This document shows positions 1 through 10,670 of a stretch of 64,000 nucleotides of DNA, piece after piece (position 1 is the first letter of the stretch; every line of letters starts with the position of its first letter). The stretch is from Streptomyces actinomycinicus (GTDB taxonomy: Bacteria > Actinomycetota > Actinomycetes > Streptomycetales > Streptomycetaceae). The notes under the pieces are model-generated. The model was given only the letters and a program-made list of their open reading frames with translations, was not told the DNA's origin and made no database searches. Location: contig NZ_JAERRK010000026.1 of the NCBI RefSeq assembly GCF_016741775.1, forward strand, positions 1 through 64,000. Reading direction: 5' to 3'. The translations under genes were made by a program, and so were the position numbers.

Positions 1-1
1 G

Positions 2-814
2 ACCTCACCCCTGTTCGTCATGAACATCGCCTACGACGCCTATCTCGGCCGCTACATCGGCACACCGCAGGCCGTCGACCAGAGCGGCGGCGCACCGCAG
101 TACCTGTACGCCACCGACGACCTGGCCACGCAGAAGTGGGAACTCATCGGCGACACCGGCGACTACACCACCGCCTCCTGGTACCGCTGGTTCCTGGACA
201 GTGCCGGCCGTACCGGCTCCGCCGTCCTCGGCAAGTCCTTCCGGGCCTACTGCTCCTTCGGCTGCTCCCGTGACGCCTCCGGCGAGTACGTCGACCTGAC
301 CGTCGACTCCGACGCGCCCGCCGCCCCGCCCATGGACACCGGCCGCCGCTACCGCATCGCCGCCGGTACCGGCCGGATCCTCGCGCAGGCCGCCGCCGGT
401 TCCGGCACCACGTCGCGGGCGCGGCCCACCGGCGCCGCGCGGGAGTCCTGGTACTTCCGGCCGACGGGTGACGGCGCCTTCACCGTCACCAACGCGGCGA
501 CCGGCCGGCTGCTCGGCGTCGACTCCACGAAGACGGCCGCCCGAGCCTGGGGCGCCCGGCCCACGGTCACCCCGGCCCGGCCCGGCGGACCGTCCGTCGG
601 GCAGCAGTGGTTCGTGATCCCCGGCTCCACCGCCACCGGCGGCTACCGCCTGGTCAACCGCTACAGCGGTCTCGTACTCGGCCTCTCCTCGACCGCGGGC
701 CGGCTCGCCGAGACCACCCCGTTGCGCACCTGGACGCACACCGGCGGCGGTTCCGTGGGCGGCGGGCGCACCGCGGCCGAGCAAACCCTGTCCCTCGTCC
801 CCGCCAGGGCCTGA
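2..814 (+). CDS. C-terminal part of a ricin-type beta-trefoil lectin-domain protein (5' truncated by window edge)
   Basis: The frame is open from the first bases of the window, so the true start lies upstream; 270 residues are visible. The visible part contains spaced aromatic motifs of the QxW kind (QKW near the start, ESWYF in the middle, GQQWF later) and glycine-rich repeats such as 'TGRLLGV' and 'SGLVLGL', which are the hallmarks of R-type (ricin B) beta-trefoil carbohydrate-binding modules. In Streptomyces such modules usually sit at the C-terminus of secreted glycoside hydrolases or peptidases, which would fit the neighbouring secreted glucanase. The catalytic part, if any, is outside the window, so enzyme identity cannot be given. 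Confidence 0.7.
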   Translation, partial: TSPLFVMNIAYDAYLGRYIGTPQAVDQSGGAPQYLYATDDLATQKWELIGDTGDYTTASWYRWFLDSAGRTGSAVLGKSFRAYCSFGCSRDASGEYVDLTVDSDAPAAPPMDTGRRYRIAAGTGRILAQAAAGSGTTSRARPTGAARESWYFRPTGDGAFTVTNAATGRLLGVDSTKTAARAWGARPTVTPARPGGPSVGQQWFVIPGSTATGGYRLVNRYSGLVLGLSSTAGRLAETTPLRTWTHTGGGSVGGGRTAAEQTLSLVPARA

Positions 815-979
815 CCGGCGGCCCGGGCCCGCACCGGCACTCCCGCCGCCGCGCGCCCGGGCCGGCCCCGGCCGTCCGGCTTCCGCCGCCGCGTGGCCGG
901 GCCGCCCCGGCCGCCCCATGGCCTCCGCTCCCGTCCCGCAGTTGAAGGACCTGACGTCCAAGGACTTGTGGCCGGCTTG

Positions 980-1006
980 GTTCATCACTTAAATCAAAAC
1001 ATGAAC
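980..1006. promoter_or_regulatory. inverted-repeat operator candidate upstream of the GH55 glucanase
   Basis: GTTCAT (980-985) and ATGAAC (1001-1006) form a perfect 6-bp inverted repeat separated by an AT-rich 15-bp spacer. This is a striking AT-rich island about 55 bases before the ATG of the secreted glucanase. Its position between promoter and start suits a carbohydrate-responsive repressor (ROK or LacI type), but the regulator is inferred, not identified. Confidence 0.45.
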
Positions 1007-1057
1007 TAAGCCTCGGGGTCAGCTGCTTGACCCTTCCCCGCCCCTTGGAGCCGCCGC

Positions 1058-3286
<2,229 letters not shown>

Positions 3287-3294
3287 GCCCGCCC

Positions 3295-3333
3295 GCGTCC
3301 TCCGGACGGGAGCCCGCTCCGTCCGGAGGACGC
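3295..3333. terminator. bidirectional hairpin terminator between convergent genes
   Basis: Two perfectly complementary 15-base arms (3295-3309, GCGTCCTCCGGACGG, and 3319-3333) flank a 9-base loop. It lies in the 50-bp gap between the stop codons of the glucanase and the AraC regulator, so it can serve both strands. Confidence 0.85.
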
Positions 3334-3336
3334 CCG

Positions 3337-4290
3337 TCAGCCGGCGGACAGGGTGTCGTACGGCGTCCGCCCATAGGCCTCCCGGTACAGGGAGGCGAAA
3401 CGGCCCGGGTGGTGGAAACCCCAGCGGGCGGCGATCGCCGTGACGCTGTTCCCGTCACCGGGGCCGGCCGCAACCAGGTCGAGATGGGCGTGTGCGAGCC
3501 GGACCCGGCGCAGGTGCGCGAGCGGAGTCGTGCTCAAGTGCCGCCGGAAGGCGTACTGCAGTGCGCGGGTCGTCACATGGGCCGCGCCGGCGATCTCGGC
3601 GACGGTGACGGGCTCGTCCGCGTGATCGTCGATGTAGGCCAGCGCGCGGCGCAGCACCGCCGGGTGCGCGTCGTTGCGGTCCGTCGCCGTGGGCTCGGTC
3701 CGGGCCGTGTGCGGGAAGGTGGCCAGCACGCTCGCCGCCAGGTGCTGGGCGGCCGTCGAAGCGATCAGCGGCTGGTCCGCGATCTCGGGATCCGACAGCA
3801 CCGTGTCCCGCAGATGGGCGATCGTACGGCCGAGGTGACGGGCGGCCGCCGCCGAGTGCGGCCGGTGGCCGGTCAGCCGTACCGGCCGGGATGCGTCCGG
3901 ACCCGTGGCCACCTGGGCGAGCAGCGCGGGATCCAGCATGGTGATGTTGTAGCGCGCACCGCTGATCCGCCCCGAGAACGGCACGTCCGGCGGCGCGAAC
4001 TGCACCAGGTCACCGGGACCGAAGGCGTCCTCGACGCCCGGGAAGCGGTGGTCCCGCACGGTTCCCTCGTGCATGAGGCACAGGCAGATCCGGCCGAGCG
4101 GTGTCACCGAGTAGCTCATCTCGAAGTCCAGCGCGAGTTCGTCGACGCTCATGGAGGCCACACCGGCGCGGTGGACCCGGGCGTGGTTGGAGCCGGGCGT
4201 ACCGCTGGAGATGTTCATGCGGGCGTACGCCCGGCTGAGGAAATCCGCCGTGACGTCCAGGTCGTCGCTGTCGAAAGTGAGCGATTCCAT
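3337..4290 (-). CDS. AraC-family transcriptional regulator
   Basis: 317 residues from the ATG at 4290; an in-frame TTG seven codons upstream is possible but less likely. The N-terminal part is a cupin-like sensor region (FGPGDLVQFAPPD). The last about 100 residues hold two helix-turn-helix motifs of the AraC/XylS type: AEIAGAAHVTTRALQYAFRRH, shown here only as the motif core 'VTTRALQYAFRR', and 'AARWGFHHPGRFASLYREAYG' with core 'WGFHHPGRFASLYR'. It converges on the secreted glucanase and is separated from it by a hairpin. The ligand is unknown. It may control the glucanase, but the orientation gives no proof. Confidence 0.85.
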   Translation of the reverse strand: MESLTFDSDDLDVTADFLSRAYARMNISSGTPGSNHARVHRAGVASMSVDELALDFEMSYSVTPLGRICLCLMHEGTVRDHRFPGVEDAFGPGDLVQFAPPDVPFSGRISGARYNITMLDPALLAQVATGPDASRPVRLTGHRPHSAAAARHLGRTIAHLRDTVLSDPEIADQPLIASTAAQHLAASVLATFPHTARTEPTATDRNDAHPAVLRRALAYIDDHADEPVTVAEIAGAAHVTTRALQYAFRRHLSTTPLAHLRRVRLAHAHLDLVAAGPGDGNSVTAIAARWGFHHPGRFASLYREAYGRTPYDTLSAG

Positions 4291-4421
4291 GTTCCCCGGC
4301 TGCCCCCGCAACTCCCGTACATGCGCCTCTGACCAGCAGCTTTTCGCTTTCTGGATGGTGTCGCGGCAGGTTGTTCGCGCAGCGGCTGTCCGAGCGCGGA
4401 CGGCCCTCGCAAGGTGAATCC

Positions 4422-4772
4422 ATGATCGGACGTGACGAGCAGGAGGACCAGTTGGAAACGCTCCGGAAGGAGGTGGACCAGCTGCGCCAGGCCCTGGTCT
4501 CGCACGTCCTGGTCGACCAGGCCATCGGTGTGGTCACCGCCGTGGGCCGGCTGCACCCGGAGCAGGGCTGGGGCGTCCTGAAACACGTCTCGCAGCACAC
4601 CAACGTCAAACTGCGGGAAGTGGCGCGCTGTCTGGTGGAATGGCCGTCGAGCGGCCGGCTGCCCGAGGTGATCCGCCGCGCTCTGCCCGCCGCCATGGAG
4701 CACGCCCGCGCCGGCACCGACGGCGACCACGGGTACGACCCGGTGGAGGTGCACTGCGACCGGCCCGCCTGA
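4422..4772 (+). CDS. ANTAR-domain RNA-binding regulator
   Basis: 116 residues. A coiled-coil segment (EQEDQLETLRKEVDQLRQAL) leads directly into an ANTAR domain, with typical features 'VDQAIGVV' and a helix ending in 'VARCLV'. ANTAR proteins bind tandem stem-loops in leader RNA and prevent termination. There is no phospho-receiver or GAF domain, so it is a minimal ANTAR protein of the type common in Streptomyces beside sigma-factor regulators. The ATG at 4422 is chosen because AAGGTG precedes it by 5-6 bases; a TTG 17 codons upstream would add an unrelated, Arg-rich stretch. It converges on the M20 amidohydrolase across an array of short repeats. Confidence 0.8.
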   Translation: MIGRDEQEDQLETLRKEVDQLRQALVSHVLVDQAIGVVTAVGRLHPEQGWGVLKHVSQHTNVKLREVARCLVEWPSSGRLPEVIRRALPAAMEHARAGTDGDHGYDPVEVHCDRPA

Positions 4773-4784
4773 GCGTCCGCCTGC

Positions 4785-4847
4785 GCTCACGCCGCCGCCC
4801 GCGCTCACGCCGGCGCCGCACGCTCACGCTGCCCGTGCTGCTCACGC
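4785..4847. repeat. four-copy GCTCACGC repeat at convergent gene ends
   Basis: GCTCACGC occurs at 4785, 4803, 4822 and 4840, that is every 18-19 bases, between the ANTAR gene and the M20 amidohydrolase gene. The TCA inside the last copy (4842-4844) is the stop codon of the minus-strand amidohydrolase, so the array is in register with that stop codon. Confidence 0.7.
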
Positions 4848-6008
4848 CGCCGTCGCGCGCAGACCTTGCCACGCCCGGTCACGCAGGTCCGTGTCCCCCA
4901 GCACGTCCAGTGCCGTGCAGGCCAGCGCCTCCACCACCGCCAGGAGGACCCGCCGGGCGCGCTCCGATGCCGCGGCCACGGCGAACTCCGGTGTGTGGTC
5001 GGAGCCGTCGGCGCCCATGATCGCGACGAAGGGGTGGATGGCAGGCACCCGGCCACTGACGTTGCCGATGTCGGAAGAGCCCAGGTACACCCCCGGGACC
5101 GGTGGGGTCAACGGGATGCCGGCCCGGTCCAGATGACCGGCGAACCGCTCGGACAGCGCCGCGCTGTCGCGGAAGTGCTCGTAACGCACGCTCGCCCGCT
5201 CCACGGTGACGGAGGTGCCGGTCGCCAGCGCCACGCCCTCCGCCGCGGTGCGCAGCCGTCCCGCCAGGCCGTCCAGGGCGGCCGTCGTCAGCGCACGCAG
5301 TCCGAAACGGCCCTCGGCGTACTCGGGCACGATGTTCGTGGCCGTACCGCCCTGGGTGATGATCCCCTGCACGTGCGAGCCCTCCGGCAGCCTCCGGCCG
5401 AGCACCGACAGGACGTTGAACAGCTCGATCAGCGCCGCGAGCGCGTCGATGCCCTCGGTCGGGTCGCCCGTCGGATGCGCGGCCCGGCCCCGGAAGGCGA
5501 CCCGGTACTGCTCCTGCGCGGTCAGGGGCGCCCGCGCCCAGTCGTACACCCCCGGATGGAACATCAGGGCGGCGTCCACGCCGTCGAAGACCCCGGCCGC
5601 CACTTCCAGCGCCTTGCCGCCACCGCCCTCCTCGGCCGGCGTGCCCACGGCGAGGACCGTGCCGCCGGCCCCGCCCCGCACGGCGTCCACGACCAGGGCC
5701 GCCCCGAGGCCGGCCGCCGCGATCAGATTGTGCCCGCAGGCGTGACCCAGCCCGGGCAGGGCGTCGTACTCCAGCGGAAACGCCACCACCGGCCCGTCCC
5801 GTCCGGAGCGGGCCGTGAACGCGGTCGGCAGGCCGGCGACCTCCCGCCGTACCTCGAAACCCGCGCACTCCAGCTCGCCCGTGAGCAGCGCCGCCGCCCT
5901 GTGCTCGGCGAACGCGGTCTCGGGGTGCGCGTGCAGTTCCGACGCCACGGCCCACAACGCGTCGGCGCGCCGCGCGACCTCCTCCTGGACCCGGCGGTAC
6001 GGCAGCAC
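4842..6008 (-). CDS. M20-family metallo-amidohydrolase (aminobenzoyl-glutamate/N-acyl amino acid hydrolase type)
   Basis: 388 residues from a GTG at 6008, which has a perfect AGGAGG four bases upstream; an ATG 51 codons earlier lacks a ribosome site. M20D/AbgB-type features include LHAHPETAFAEH at the N-terminus, LEYDALPGLGHACGHN (metal and general-base region), GTPAEEGGGGK and FHPGVYDW. Such enzymes hydrolyse amide bonds of N-acyl amino acids or p-aminobenzoyl-glutamate in the cytoplasm using two metal ions. It diverges from the decarboxylase-fold gene (144 bp apart), which suggests shared control of amino-acid or amine metabolism. The substrate cannot be read from the sequence. Confidence 0.85.
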   Translation of the reverse strand: MLPYRRVQEEVARRADALWAVASELHAHPETAFAEHRAAALLTGELECAGFEVRREVAGLPTAFTARSGRDGPVVAFPLEYDALPGLGHACGHNLIAAAGLGAALVVDAVRGGAGGTVLAVGTPAEEGGGGKALEVAAGVFDGVDAALMFHPGVYDWARAPLTAQEQYRVAFRGRAAHPTGDPTEGIDALAALIELFNVLSVLGRRLPEGSHVQGIITQGGTATNIVPEYAEGRFGLRALTTAALDGLAGRLRTAAEGVALATGTSVTVERASVRYEHFRDSAALSERFAGHLDRAGIPLTPPVPGVYLGSSDIGNVSGRVPAIHPFVAIMGADGSDHTPEFAVAAASERARRVLLAVVEALACTALDVLGDTDLRDRAWQGLRATAA

Positions 6009-6152
6009 GAGGCCTCCTGGGATGCGTCGGGCGTGTTCCGTGCCGGGTCCGGGTTCCACCCGGACGGCTCCTGACACCGGCCGCGCGGGTTTGGGGCGCC
6101 CGGCGGGTGCTACACGGTGGGTGCGACGCCGACCACTCTCAGGAGGACAGCC

Positions 6153-7616
6153 ATGGATCACTCACGCGCACCCGTCCTAGAGGCACTGCAGGAGTTCCGG
6201 CGACGCGGGGACGTGGTCTACGGTCCGCCCGGGCACAAACAGGGGCGCGGCACCGATCCCCGCGTGGCCGAGGTGGTCGGCCTGGACGTCTTCCGCTCGG
6301 ACGTGCTCACCCTCAACGGCCTGGACGACCGCCGGCAGTCCCAGGGCGTGGTGGAGCAGGCTCAGGAGCTGATGGCGGACGCGGTCGGCGCCGAACACGC
6401 CTTCTTCTCGACCTGCGGCTCCTCCCTGTCGGTCAAGACCGCGATGTGCTCGGTCGCCGGGCCGGGCGAGAAGCTGCTGATCTCCCGCAACGCGCACAAG
6501 TCGGTCGTCGCGGCCGTCATCATCAACGGCGTCGAGCCGGTCTGGGTCCACCCGAAGTTCGACGCCGAACGGCACATGGCCCACCCGCCGGAGGCCGACG
6601 ACGTACGCGACCGGCTGCGCGAACACCCGGACGCCAAGGGCATGCTGCTGATCACCCCCACCGACTGGGGCACGTGCGCCGACATCAGGGCCGTCGCCGA
6701 CGTCTGCCACGCCGTCGACGTACCGCTCATCGTGGACGAGGCCTGGGGGGCGCATCTCCCCTTCCACCCCGGCCTGCCCGCGTGGGGCATGGACGCGGAC
6801 GCCGACCTGGTCGTCACCAGCGTCCACAAGATGGGCGGCGCCATCGAGCAGAGTTCGGTGTTCCACCTTCAGCACGACCGGGTCTCGGTGGACGTGCTCA
6901 AACAGCGTGAGGACCTGCTCGGCACCACCAGCGCCTCCTGCCTGGTCTACGCGGCCCTCGACGGCTGGCGGCGGCAGATGGCCGAACAGGGCCACGGTCT
7001 CCTGGACACGGCCCTGCACCGCGCCGAGCGCATCCGCGCCCGGCTGCGGGAGCTGCCGGGCCTGCGGGTGATGGGCGGGGAGGTCATCGAGGAGGGCCTG
7101 GCCGCCGAGTACGACCCCCTGAAGATCGTCGTCGACGTACGCGACCTCGGCATCAGCGGAATGCAGGCGACCGAGTGGCTGCGCACCCACTGCCACATCG
7201 ACATGGGCGGCTCGGACAGCTGCCGGATCAGCGGCTCCATCACCCACTCGGACGACGAGGAGACCGAGAAACTCCTCGTGGAGTCCGTACGCACGCTCGT
7301 GGAACGGGCGGACAGCATCGAGCGGCAGCCCGCCGTGGACTTCCCCGAGCCCCGCGCCCTCGAACCGGAACAGGCCGTGCTGCCCCGCGACGCCTTCTTC
7401 GGCCCCGCCGAACAGGTGTCGGCAGAGCGGGCCGTAGGCCGGGTCGCGGCCGAGATGATCAGCCCGTACCCGCCGGGCGTACCGGTCGTGGCCCCCGGCG
7501 AGGTGATCACCACGGAGATCGTCGACTACCTGCGCAGCGGTGTCGCCCACGGCTTCCTCGTCCCGGACGCGGCGGACTCCTCGCTTCAGACCCTGCGCGT
7601 CATGGCACGCCCCTGA
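6153..7616 (+). CDS. Orn/Lys/Arg decarboxylase-family PLP enzyme
   Basis: 487 residues. The start ATG at 6153 has AGGAGG at 6141-6146. The aspartate-aminotransferase-fold PLP domain of the Orn/Lys/Arg decarboxylase class (pfam group 1 decarboxylases) is evident: VYGPPGHKQGRG near the N-terminus, STCGSSLSVKTA, SRNAHKSVVAAV, LIVDEAWGAHLPFHP and SVHKMGG, whose lysine forms the internal aldimine. The C-terminal small domain carries SPYPPGVPVVAPGE. Length is shorter than the enterobacterial inducible decarboxylases because the N-terminal wing domain is missing, as in the Gram-positive SpeA/YaaO type. The likely reaction is decarboxylation of a basic amino acid to a polyamine precursor. The divergent M20 hydrolase may supply the substrate, but that is inference. 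Confidence 0.85.
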   Translation: MDHSRAPVLEALQEFRRRGDVVYGPPGHKQGRGTDPRVAEVVGLDVFRSDVLTLNGLDDRRQSQGVVEQAQELMADAVGAEHAFFSTCGSSLSVKTAMCSVAGPGEKLLISRNAHKSVVAAVIINGVEPVWVHPKFDAERHMAHPPEADDVRDRLREHPDAKGMLLITPTDWGTCADIRAVADVCHAVDVPLIVDEAWGAHLPFHPGLPAWGMDADADLVVTSVHKMGGAIEQSSVFHLQHDRVSVDVLKQREDLLGTTSASCLVYAALDGWRRQMAEQGHGLLDTALHRAERIRARLRELPGLRVMGGEVIEEGLAAEYDPLKIVVDVRDLGISGMQATEWLRTHCHIDMGGSDSCRISGSITHSDDEETEKLLVESVRTLVERADSIERQPAVDFPEPRALEPEQAVLPRDAFFGPAEQVSAERAVGRVAAEMISPYPPGVPVVAPGEVITTEIVDYLRSGVAHGFLVPDAADSSLQTLRVMARP

Positions 7617-8062
7617 CCGGCCAGGCCCCGCCGGACCACGACCGGACGTGCCGAACTGCGCCGGCCGGTGTCAGCGCCTACTGTGGCGTGTGCGGGCGGC
7701 CGGGTGTCTGCCTGCCCTGGGTCAAGAAGCCGGCCCTGCCGACGAACACACCCTCGGCGGCGGCCACTTGGCCCTGCCGCGGTCCCCGGGTCCGGACCGG
7801 CGCGTCCGGCGGGCCTGCCCTCCCGGCAACTCGATAGGAGACGGCCCGACTTCACCCCGACCGGGAAATCCCCGTGACTCCCGGTTTCGGACGCCCCGGC
7901 CCGGGGACCTCGGTACGAGGGCTGCCGACGCCCCCTTCCCTCCGGTTCTCCACCGGCGACACGCATGGCGCCGGCCGCATGCCCCGGCGTGGCCGCCGCG
8001 CATCGGACACCCTCAGCCCTTGCCGGGCCCGCCCCCGTGACCAGCGTAAGGAACAGGTACTG
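7617..8062. other. 446-bp intergenic stretch before katE
   Basis: No convincing reading frame. The only structure seen is a 7-bp inverted repeat, ACCGGGA (7860-7866) and TCCCGGT (7879-7885), about 180 bases before katE. It may be an operator or part of the leader. The region should hold the catalase promoter, but no consensus could be assigned with confidence. Confidence 0.4.
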
Positions 8063-10342
8063 ATGAGCGAGACGAACCCCCTGAAGCGAGCGGCGGACAA
8101 GGTGGCGGACGCCCTGCACGGTGAGCCCGCGGGCCCCGAGGGCGGTATCCCCGGCAAGCCTGGACCCGAGTCGCCGCCGGTCGCCGAGCCGACCCGGCCC
8201 CATGAGCCGTATCCGCCCAAGCCGGACCAGAGCGGCCCGGACACCGTCTCGCCCACCGGCCAGCCCACCGGCGCCGACCAGGCGCGGATGGCGCAGAGCG
8301 GCAGCTACCTGACCAGCGCCCAGGGCACCCGGCTGTACGACACCGACCACTCGCTCAAGGCCGGTCCCCGCGGCCCGGTGCTCCTGCAGGACCACCACCT
8401 GCGTGAGAAGATCACGCACTTCGACCACGAGCGGATCCCCGAGCGTGTGGTCCACGCCCGCGGCGCCGGAGCGCACGGCGTCTTCCGCAGCTACGGCACG
8501 GCCGCCGACGTGACGAAGGCGGCCTTTCTCGCCGAGGACGTCGAGACACCCGTGTTCGTGCGCTTCTCCACCGTGCTCGGCTCCCGGGGCTCCGCCGACA
8601 CCGTCCGCGACACGCGCGGCTTCGCGACGAAGTTCTACACCAGCGAGGGCGTCTTCGATCTGGTCGGCAACAACATCCCGGTCTTCTTCATCCAGGACGC
8701 GATCAAGTTCCCGGACGTCATCCACGCCGGCAAACCGCACCCCGACCGGGAGATCCCCCAGGCGCAGAGTGCCCACGACACCTTCTGGGACTTCGTCACC
8801 CTGCACACCGAGGCCACCCACCACACCCTGTGGAACATGTCCGACCGGGGCATCCCGCGCTCGTTCCGCACGATGGAGGGCTTCGGCGTCCACACCTTCC
8901 GCATGGTCGACGCGGCCGGCGGGACGACCCTGGTGAAGTTCCACTGGAAGCCCAAGCTGGGTGTGCACTCGCTGGTGTGGGAGGAGGCCCAGCTCATCAA
9001 CGGAATGGACCCGGACTTCCACCGCCGGGACCTGGCCGACGCGATCGAGGCCGGGGCCTACCCCGAGTGGGAGTTCGGCATCCAGACCTTCCCCGACACC
9101 CCCGACCAGACCTTCGAGGGCATCGACCTGCTGGACCCGACGAACATCGTCCCCGAGGAACTCGCCCCGGTGCAGCCGATCGGGCTGCTCACCCTCGACC
9201 GCAACCCCTCCAACTTCTTCGCCGAGACCGAGCAGGTCGCCTTCCACCCCGGCCACCTCGTCCCCGGCATCGACATCACCGACGACCCGCTGCTCGCCGG
9301 CCGCCTCTTCTCCTACCTGGACACCCAGATCACCCGGCTGGCCGGCCCCAACTTCGCGCAGATCCCGATCAACCGGCCGCACGCCCCCGTCAACGACATG
9401 ACGCGCGACGGCTTCCACCAGACGGCCGTGCACCGGGGCGTGGCCCCCTACCGCCCCAACTCCCTCGACGGCGGCTGCCCCTTCACCGCCGGCGCGGACA
9501 CGGGGGCGTACATCGAGGCGCCCGTGCGCGTGCCGGAGGCGACGAAGGTCCGGGAGGCACCGGAGACGTTCGAGGACCACTTCAGCCAGCCGCGCCGGTT
9601 CTGGCTCAGCATGAGCCCGGTGGAGCGCGAGCACATCATCGGCGCCTACTCCTTCGAACTCGCCAAGTGCTACGAACAGGCCATCAGGGAACGCGCCTTG
9701 CAGGTCCTGGCGAACATCGACCCGGAACTGTGCGCGGGCGTCGCCGCCGGTCTCGGTCTGCCCGCCCCGGAACCCACGGTGCCGCTGGCCGACGTCGAGC
9801 CCAGCCCCGCCCTCTCCCAGGTCGGCCGTACCTGGCCCACCGACGGCCGGATCATCGGCATCGTCACCGGCCCCGACGGCGACCTAGACGGCGTCCGGGC
9901 CGTACGGCAGGAGGTGCTCGACGGCGGCATGGTGCCGTTGATCGTGGCCCCGGCCGGCGGCACCCTCGGCGCAGGCCCGGACGCCCTGACCGTCCAGCGG
10001 ACCTACGCCACCGCCCGCTCCGTGGAGTTCGACGCGCTGCTGGTGGCCGGCACGCCCGGCGTGGGCGCCGACGCCTACGGCGCCCGTGACGCCAAGGCGG
10101 GCCACCCCACCATCCAGCAGGCCACTCCGGACCCCCGGGTGGGGCTGCTGCTGTCGGAGGCGTACCGGCACGGCAAGGCCATCGGTGCCGCCAAGGGCGG
10201 GGAGGCCGCGCTGGAGGCGGCCGGCATCCCGCTCGACGCGCCCGGCGTGGTCGCCGCGGACGCCGCCACCGCCGTGCTCCAGCAACTCGCTCAGCTGCTC
10301 GGTTCGCATCGTGTCTGGGAACGCTTCCCCGCCGCCGCCTGA
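8063..10342 (+). CDS. katE: large-subunit monofunctional haem catalase (hydroperoxidase II type)
   Basis: 759 residues, the size of clade 2 large catalases. An AAGGAAC ribosome site precedes the ATG at 8063. A hydrophilic Pro/Gly-rich N-terminal arm (about 75 residues) is followed by the catalase core. The distal His is in ERVVHARGAGAHG, the distal Asn in GNNIPVFFIQDAIKFPD, and the proximal haem Tyr in RLFSYLDTQITR. From about residue 600 there is a flavodoxin/DJ-1-like C-terminal domain (GRIIGIVTGPDGD, DALLVAGTPG), which is diagnostic of the large clade. It removes hydrogen peroxide in the cytoplasm. The gene stands alone and converges on the stressosome operon across a 28-bp tandem repeat array. 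General-stress control is plausible but not shown. Confidence 0.95.
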   Translation: MSETNPLKRAADKVADALHGEPAGPEGGIPGKPGPESPPVAEPTRPHEPYPPKPDQSGPDTVSPTGQPTGADQARMAQSGSYLTSAQGTRLYDTDHSLKAGPRGPVLLQDHHLREKITHFDHERIPERVVHARGAGAHGVFRSYGTAADVTKAAFLAEDVETPVFVRFSTVLGSRGSADTVRDTRGFATKFYTSEGVFDLVGNNIPVFFIQDAIKFPDVIHAGKPHPDREIPQAQSAHDTFWDFVTLHTEATHHTLWNMSDRGIPRSFRTMEGFGVHTFRMVDAAGGTTLVKFHWKPKLGVHSLVWEEAQLINGMDPDFHRRDLADAIEAGAYPEWEFGIQTFPDTPDQTFEGIDLLDPTNIVPEELAPVQPIGLLTLDRNPSNFFAETEQVAFHPGHLVPGIDITDDPLLAGRLFSYLDTQITRLAGPNFAQIPINRPHAPVNDMTRDGFHQTAVHRGVAPYRPNSLDGGCPFTAGADTGAYIEAPVRVPEATKVREAPETFEDHFSQPRRFWLSMSPVEREHIIGAYSFELAKCYEQAIRERALQVLANIDPELCAGVAAGLGLPAPEPTVPLADVEPSPALSQVGRTWPTDGRIIGIVTGPDGDLDGVRAVRQEVLDGGMVPLIVAPAGGTLGAGPDALTVQRTYATARSVEFDALLVAGTPGVGADAYGARDAKAGHPTIQQATPDPRVGLLLSEAYRHGKAIGAAKGGEAALEAAGIPLDAPGVVAADAATAVLQQLAQLLGSHRVWERFPAAA

Positions 10343-10426
10343 CCCCACCACCACCGTCGGCCCCCGCGACAGGGGGGCCGACGCACGGCGGTCCCGGTCC
10401 GGCCGGCCCGGACCGGCCGGCGTGCA

Positions 10427-10646
10427 CCGGCTGCTCAGGGCAGACGGTTCCTACCGGCTGTTCAGGACCGAGGGTTCTGGAGCGGCTGTTCAGCGCCGAC
10501 GGTTCCGGACCGGCTGCTCAGCGCCGAGGGTTCTGGAGCGGCTGTTCAGCGCCGACGGTTCCGGACCGGCTGCTCAGCGCCGAGGGTTCTGGAGCGGCTG
10601 TTCAGGGCCCACGGTTCCCGACCGGCTGCTCAGCGCCGAGGGTTCA
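10427..10646. repeat. eight-unit 28-bp tandem repeat between katE and the stressosome operon
   Basis: Units begin at 10427, 10454, 10482, 10510, 10538, 10566, 10594 and 10622. Each follows the pattern CCGGCTG(C/T)TCAGCGCCGA then GGGTTCTGGA or CGGTTCCGGA. Two unit types alternate, giving a 56-bp higher-order period (units 3+4 and 5+6 are identical pairs). A degenerate ninth unit starts at 10663. The TCA in it, at the same offset as in the other units, is the stop codon (10671-10673) of the minus-strand phosphatase. There are no variable spacers between units. Confidence 0.95.
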
Positions 10647-10670
10647 GGCCGACGCTGGTGGACCGGTTCT

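Noticed and set aside
7586..9634. Minus-strand frame across katE
   Set aside because: It is antisense to a full-length catalase with all active-site residues and has no recognisable product.
10427..10646. CRISPR array
   Set aside because: The 28-bp units follow each other directly without unique spacers, and no cas genes are present. It is a plain tandem repeat.
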